Positions 61,745 through 64,000 of a DNA stretch of 64,000 nucleotides are shown piece after piece. This DNA comes from an uncultured Aquimarina sp. (GTDB taxonomy: Bacteria > Bacteroidota > Bacteroidia > Flavobacteriales > Flavobacteriaceae). Below the pieces are notes generated by a model. The model was not told the origin of the DNA. It saw only the letters and a program-made list of their open reading frames with translations, and made no database searches. Position 1 is the stretch's first letter, and each line of letters opens with the position of its first letter. The position numbers were made by a program, and so were the translations under genes. Location of the stretch: positions 62,001 to 126,000 of the forward strand of contig CANMLS010000007.1 in assembly GCA_947498785.1 (NCBI GenBank), in the 5' to 3' direction.

Positions 61745-63898
61745 CTATCCCAAAGGAGCTTTGGTATTCATATACTTAATAAATGGTTGCTTATATAATC
61801 GTATTCCTTTAGCTGCTTTTATTGCATTCGCAACTGCTGCTCCTGCTGGAGGTAATGTAGGTTCTCCCAATCCTGTTGGTGCAATATCATTTTCTATAAA
61901 ATGAGTTTCAACGACTGGAGTTTCATTAATACGTATTAAACGGTATGTATTAAAGTTTTTATCCTGAGGAGTTCCGTCTTTGAAAGTAAAGTCTCCATAC
62001 ATAGCATGACCAACTCCATCAATTACCCCTCCTTCTATTTGATTTTTGGCTCCAAGGGGGTTAACCACAATACCACAATCCACAACGCAAGTAACTTTCT
62101 TTACTACTGGGATATCGTTATCCAGTACTACATCTGCTACTTCTGCCACATGTGTATTATGACAATAATATGCACTAAACCCCTGATAAACACCTTCTTT
62201 TTTAGTATTCCATCCCGATTTATCTACAGCTACTTTAATTACATTTTCTAATCGTTCTGGAGAATACTGGATCCTCTCATCTGTTGTTCCTTTTACTTTT
62301 TGCAGTAAATCTAAGCGAAGTTGAATACGATCAACTTCTAATACCTCTGCCAATTCATCAAAAAAACTTTGCTCTGCAAAAGATAAAAAGTTAGTATACG
62401 GTGCGCGCCACGCTCCTGTAGTAATTTTACTTTCATAATTTGCTACATCTACCTGATAATTCTCAACAGCTCCAGCTGGAAAAAAATTAGGTATCAATCC
62501 ATACATATTTGAATTAACAGAAGCTTCTTTAAGATGATAACCTGTAATTTTACTATCCTTAACCGATGCACTTATTTTATACTTTATTGCAGGTCTATAA
62601 GTTCCTGCCAACATATCATCTTCTCTAGAATATATTAATTTGATAGGTTTTTGGGAAATTTTGGATATTTCTGCTGCTTCCAGAACAAAATCACGATATA
62701 ATCTTCTACCAAAACCACCTCCCATTCTAGTCATTTCTACAGAAACATCTTCTACATCTCGTTCTAATAAATCTGCAACTATTTTTGCTGTTTTTGCAGG
62801 AGTTTGTATTGGTCCTACCAATCGAACTTTCTCTGGAGTAACATCTGCAAAGAAATTCATAGGTTCCATACAATTATGCGGCAAAAACGGAGATTCATAA
62901 GTTCTTTCAATTACTTGATCCGCTTCTGCAAATGCTTTTTTTACATCTCCATCTGCTCGTAACGTATTAAATTCAGAACCTTCTAACAGATCTTTTAGTA
63001 TTTTATCATGTTCTTCTGTGCTTTCTAATTTTGAATCAGATGTCCAATTTGCATCTAAAGCCTTTTTCCCTTTCATTGCTGCCCATGTACTAGATGCCAA
63101 AACAGCAACTTTATCTCCAAATTTAACAACATCCTTTACTCCAGATACTACTTTGGTATTAGTATCATCAAAATCTACAAGTTTTTGACCAAAAGAAGGA
63201 GGTCTTAATACAGAAGCATATACCATTCCTTCTTCCTTATAGTCCAATCCATAAAGTGGTTTTCCTGTAGTAATTTTATCAATATCTACATTAGGAATAT
63301 CTTTTCCTATTACATTAAAATTCTTAGGGTCTTTTAGTGTAACATTTTCTGGTACTTCAAGCGTAGCTGCAACTTTTACTACTTCTCCATACCCTAGTTT
63401 ATCACCATTTGCATTACTAATTACTCCATTTTCTGTTTTACATTCTGATGCATTAACTCCCCATTGAGTTGCGGCCGCATTAATTAACATCTGTCTTGCC
63501 GTTGCTCCAGTCTGGCGCAATGGCTCCCAACCATGTCGTATGGATTGACTTCCTCCAGCAACTTGTCGTGTAAAGTTTTTGGTATCCAAAGCCCCTTGTT
63601 CAACATGAACATTCTCCCAAGAAACATCCAACTCTTCTGCTATAAGCATTGGCATAGATGTTTTAACTCCTTGTCCAATCTCTGGATTAGGGGAAAAGAT
63701 AGTCACCATACCATTATCAGCAATTTTAATAAAGGCATTAAAATCATTAAAATTCAACTGAGAAATATCTACAGGTGGTGTTACTTCGGATTTACATGAT
63801 TGAAATAAATTAAACCCAATTAACATTCCACCTCCAGCCAATGCTGAAGTTTTTATAAAAGACCTTCTACTAAAGGAAGGTGATATATTATTTTTCAT
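61745..63898 (-). CDS. Tat-exported molybdenum hydroxylase large subunit (IorB-like)
   Basis: A 717-residue molybdopterin-binding subunit of the isoquinoline 1-oxidoreductase beta (IorB) type. The start has the Tat motif SRRSFIKTSALAGG, followed by FNLFQSCKSE with a possible lipobox Cys. Later GQGVKTSMPMLIAEELD, GGGFGRRLYRDFV, TGAWRAPYTNF and GLGEPTLPPAGAAVANA give the family's Mo pocket, with the catalytic Glu probably in GLGEP. It hydroxylates a N-heterocycle or oxidises an aldehyde in the periplasm and hands electrons to the 2Fe-2S subunit encoded upstream. The substrate is unknown. Confidence 0.9.
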   Translation of the reverse strand: MKNNISPSFSRRSFIKTSALAGGGMLIGFNLFQSCKSEVTPPVDISQLNFNDFNAFIKIADNGMVTIFSPNPEIGQGVKTSMPMLIAEELDVSWENVHVEQGALDTKNFTRQVAGGSQSIRHGWEPLRQTGATARQMLINAAATQWGVNASECKTENGVISNANGDKLGYGEVVKVAATLEVPENVTLKDPKNFNVIGKDIPNVDIDKITTGKPLYGLDYKEEGMVYASVLRPPSFGQKLVDFDDTNTKVVSGVKDVVKFGDKVAVLASSTWAAMKGKKALDANWTSDSKLESTEEHDKILKDLLEGSEFNTLRADGDVKKAFAEADQVIERTYESPFLPHNCMEPMNFFADVTPEKVRLVGPIQTPAKTAKIVADLLERDVEDVSVEMTRMGGGFGRRLYRDFVLEAAEISKISQKPIKLIYSREDDMLAGTYRPAIKYKISASVKDSKITGYHLKEASVNSNMYGLIPNFFPAGAVENYQVDVANYESKITTGAWRAPYTNFLSFAEQSFFDELAEVLEVDRIQLRLDLLQKVKGTTDERIQYSPERLENVIKVAVDKSGWNTKKEGVYQGFSAYYCHNTHVAEVADVVLDNDIPVVKKVTCVVDCGIVVNPLGAKNQIEGGVIDGVGHAMYGDFTFKDGTPQDKNFNTYRLIRINETPVVETHFIENDIAPTGLGEPTLPPAGAAVANAIKAAKGIRLYKQPFIKYMNTKAPLG

Positions 63899-63918
63899 TT
63901 TATGACGATTTAAATGGG

Positions 63919-64000
63919 TTAACTCAATTTACTAGCAGCTACCTCTACGGCTTTTTCAATTCTATTATATGATGCGCATCTACAGATATTACCACTCATA
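63919..64000 (-). CDS. 2Fe-2S subunit of the molybdenum hydroxylase (IorA-like), C-terminal end
   Basis: The last 27 codons of a gene cut by the right edge. The reading MSGNICRCASYNRIEKAVE matches the end of the (2Fe-2S)-binding small subunits, where NICRC binds the second cluster. It is 20 bp before the IorB-like gene, the normal order for IorA-IorB type enzymes. Confidence 0.85.
   Translation of the reverse strand, partial: MSGNICRCASYNRIEKAVEVAASKLS

Noticed and set aside
63780..63800. IorB-like protein as a lipoprotein
   Set aside because: FQSC is a poor lipobox and a clear Tat motif precedes it; mentioned only as a possibility.
1..64000. CRISPR arrays, tRNA/rRNA genes, insertion sequences, phage or attachment sites
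   Set aside because: None seen on reading: no spaced direct repeats, no tRNA-like clover-leaf ends, no transposase or integrase in any frame.

Overview
The window is chromosomal DNA of a member of Bacteroidota, most likely a marine Flavobacteriaceae bacterium; the genus cannot be fixed from the sequence. The grounds are the strong AT bias, the near absence of Shine-Dalgarno sequences, several copies of the Bacteroidota -7 box TAnnTTTG ahead of genes, and family content typical of flavobacteria (fused 2-oxoacid dehydrogenase E1, DUF4290 next to murA, DUF2911, PIG-L deacetylase beside a sodium:solute symporter, 667-residue urocanate hydratase). I found no rRNA, tRNA, CRISPR array, transposase or phage gene.

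Positions 1-20456 form one leftward gene cluster for a Wzx/Wzy-type surface polysaccharide. In transcription order it holds a WbpP/WbpO-like pair making UDP-GalNAcA, a Wzx flippase, a QueC-like PP-loop ATPase, a pyruvyl transferase, an acyltransferase-3, two GT4 enzymes, a Dlt-like four-gene acylation module (adenylation enzyme, carrier protein, MBOAT, SGNH protein), a hexapeptide acetyltransferase, an EpsG/Wzy-like polymerase, a GT2, two closely similar GT4 paralogues flanking a CapK/PaaK-like ligase, and the start of a second MBOAT gene cut by the left edge. No initiating sugar-phosphate transferase or export gene is visible, so the cluster must continue to the left or rely on genes elsewhere. 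The polymer is probably acidic and heavily decorated (pyruvate, acetate or other acyl groups, possibly D-alanine or another amino acid).

Positions 20826-44623 are mostly housekeeping genes in short operons: fused E1 of a branched-chain 2-oxoacid dehydrogenase; a tight run of an Fe(II)/2OG-type oxygenase, an SUI1-like factor, a DUF1835 protein and a nucleoside phosphorylase; Ung; a MutS2 without Smr domain; a secreted PIG-L deacetylase, an unlisted 35-residue membrane peptide and an SSS symporter; a Gfo/Idh/MocA oxidoreductase; a membrane protein coupled to an XRE regulator; DUF2911; a NIP-like aquaporin; and a light-stress group (SRPBCC, atypical SDR, photolyase, NTF2-like).

Positions 43745-50694 hold a complete histidine-to-glutamate pathway (hutH, hutI, hutU, hutG) with a divergent LysR regulator. 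To the right lie a cold-shock protein, an MDR reductase, a transglutaminase-like protein, a Crp/Fnr regulator divergent from a PAS histidine kinase, a MurA with Asp in place of the fosfomycin-binding Cys, DUF4290, DUF493, and a leftward molybdenum-hydroxylase operon (IorA-like end, IorB-like, XdhC, MobA-like) cut by the right edge.

The most interesting items are the Dlt-like module and the QueC-like enzyme in the polysaccharide cluster, the Cys-to-Asp MurA, the NIP-like aquaporin, the SDR lacking its catalytic Tyr, and several strong palindromes next to regulators.
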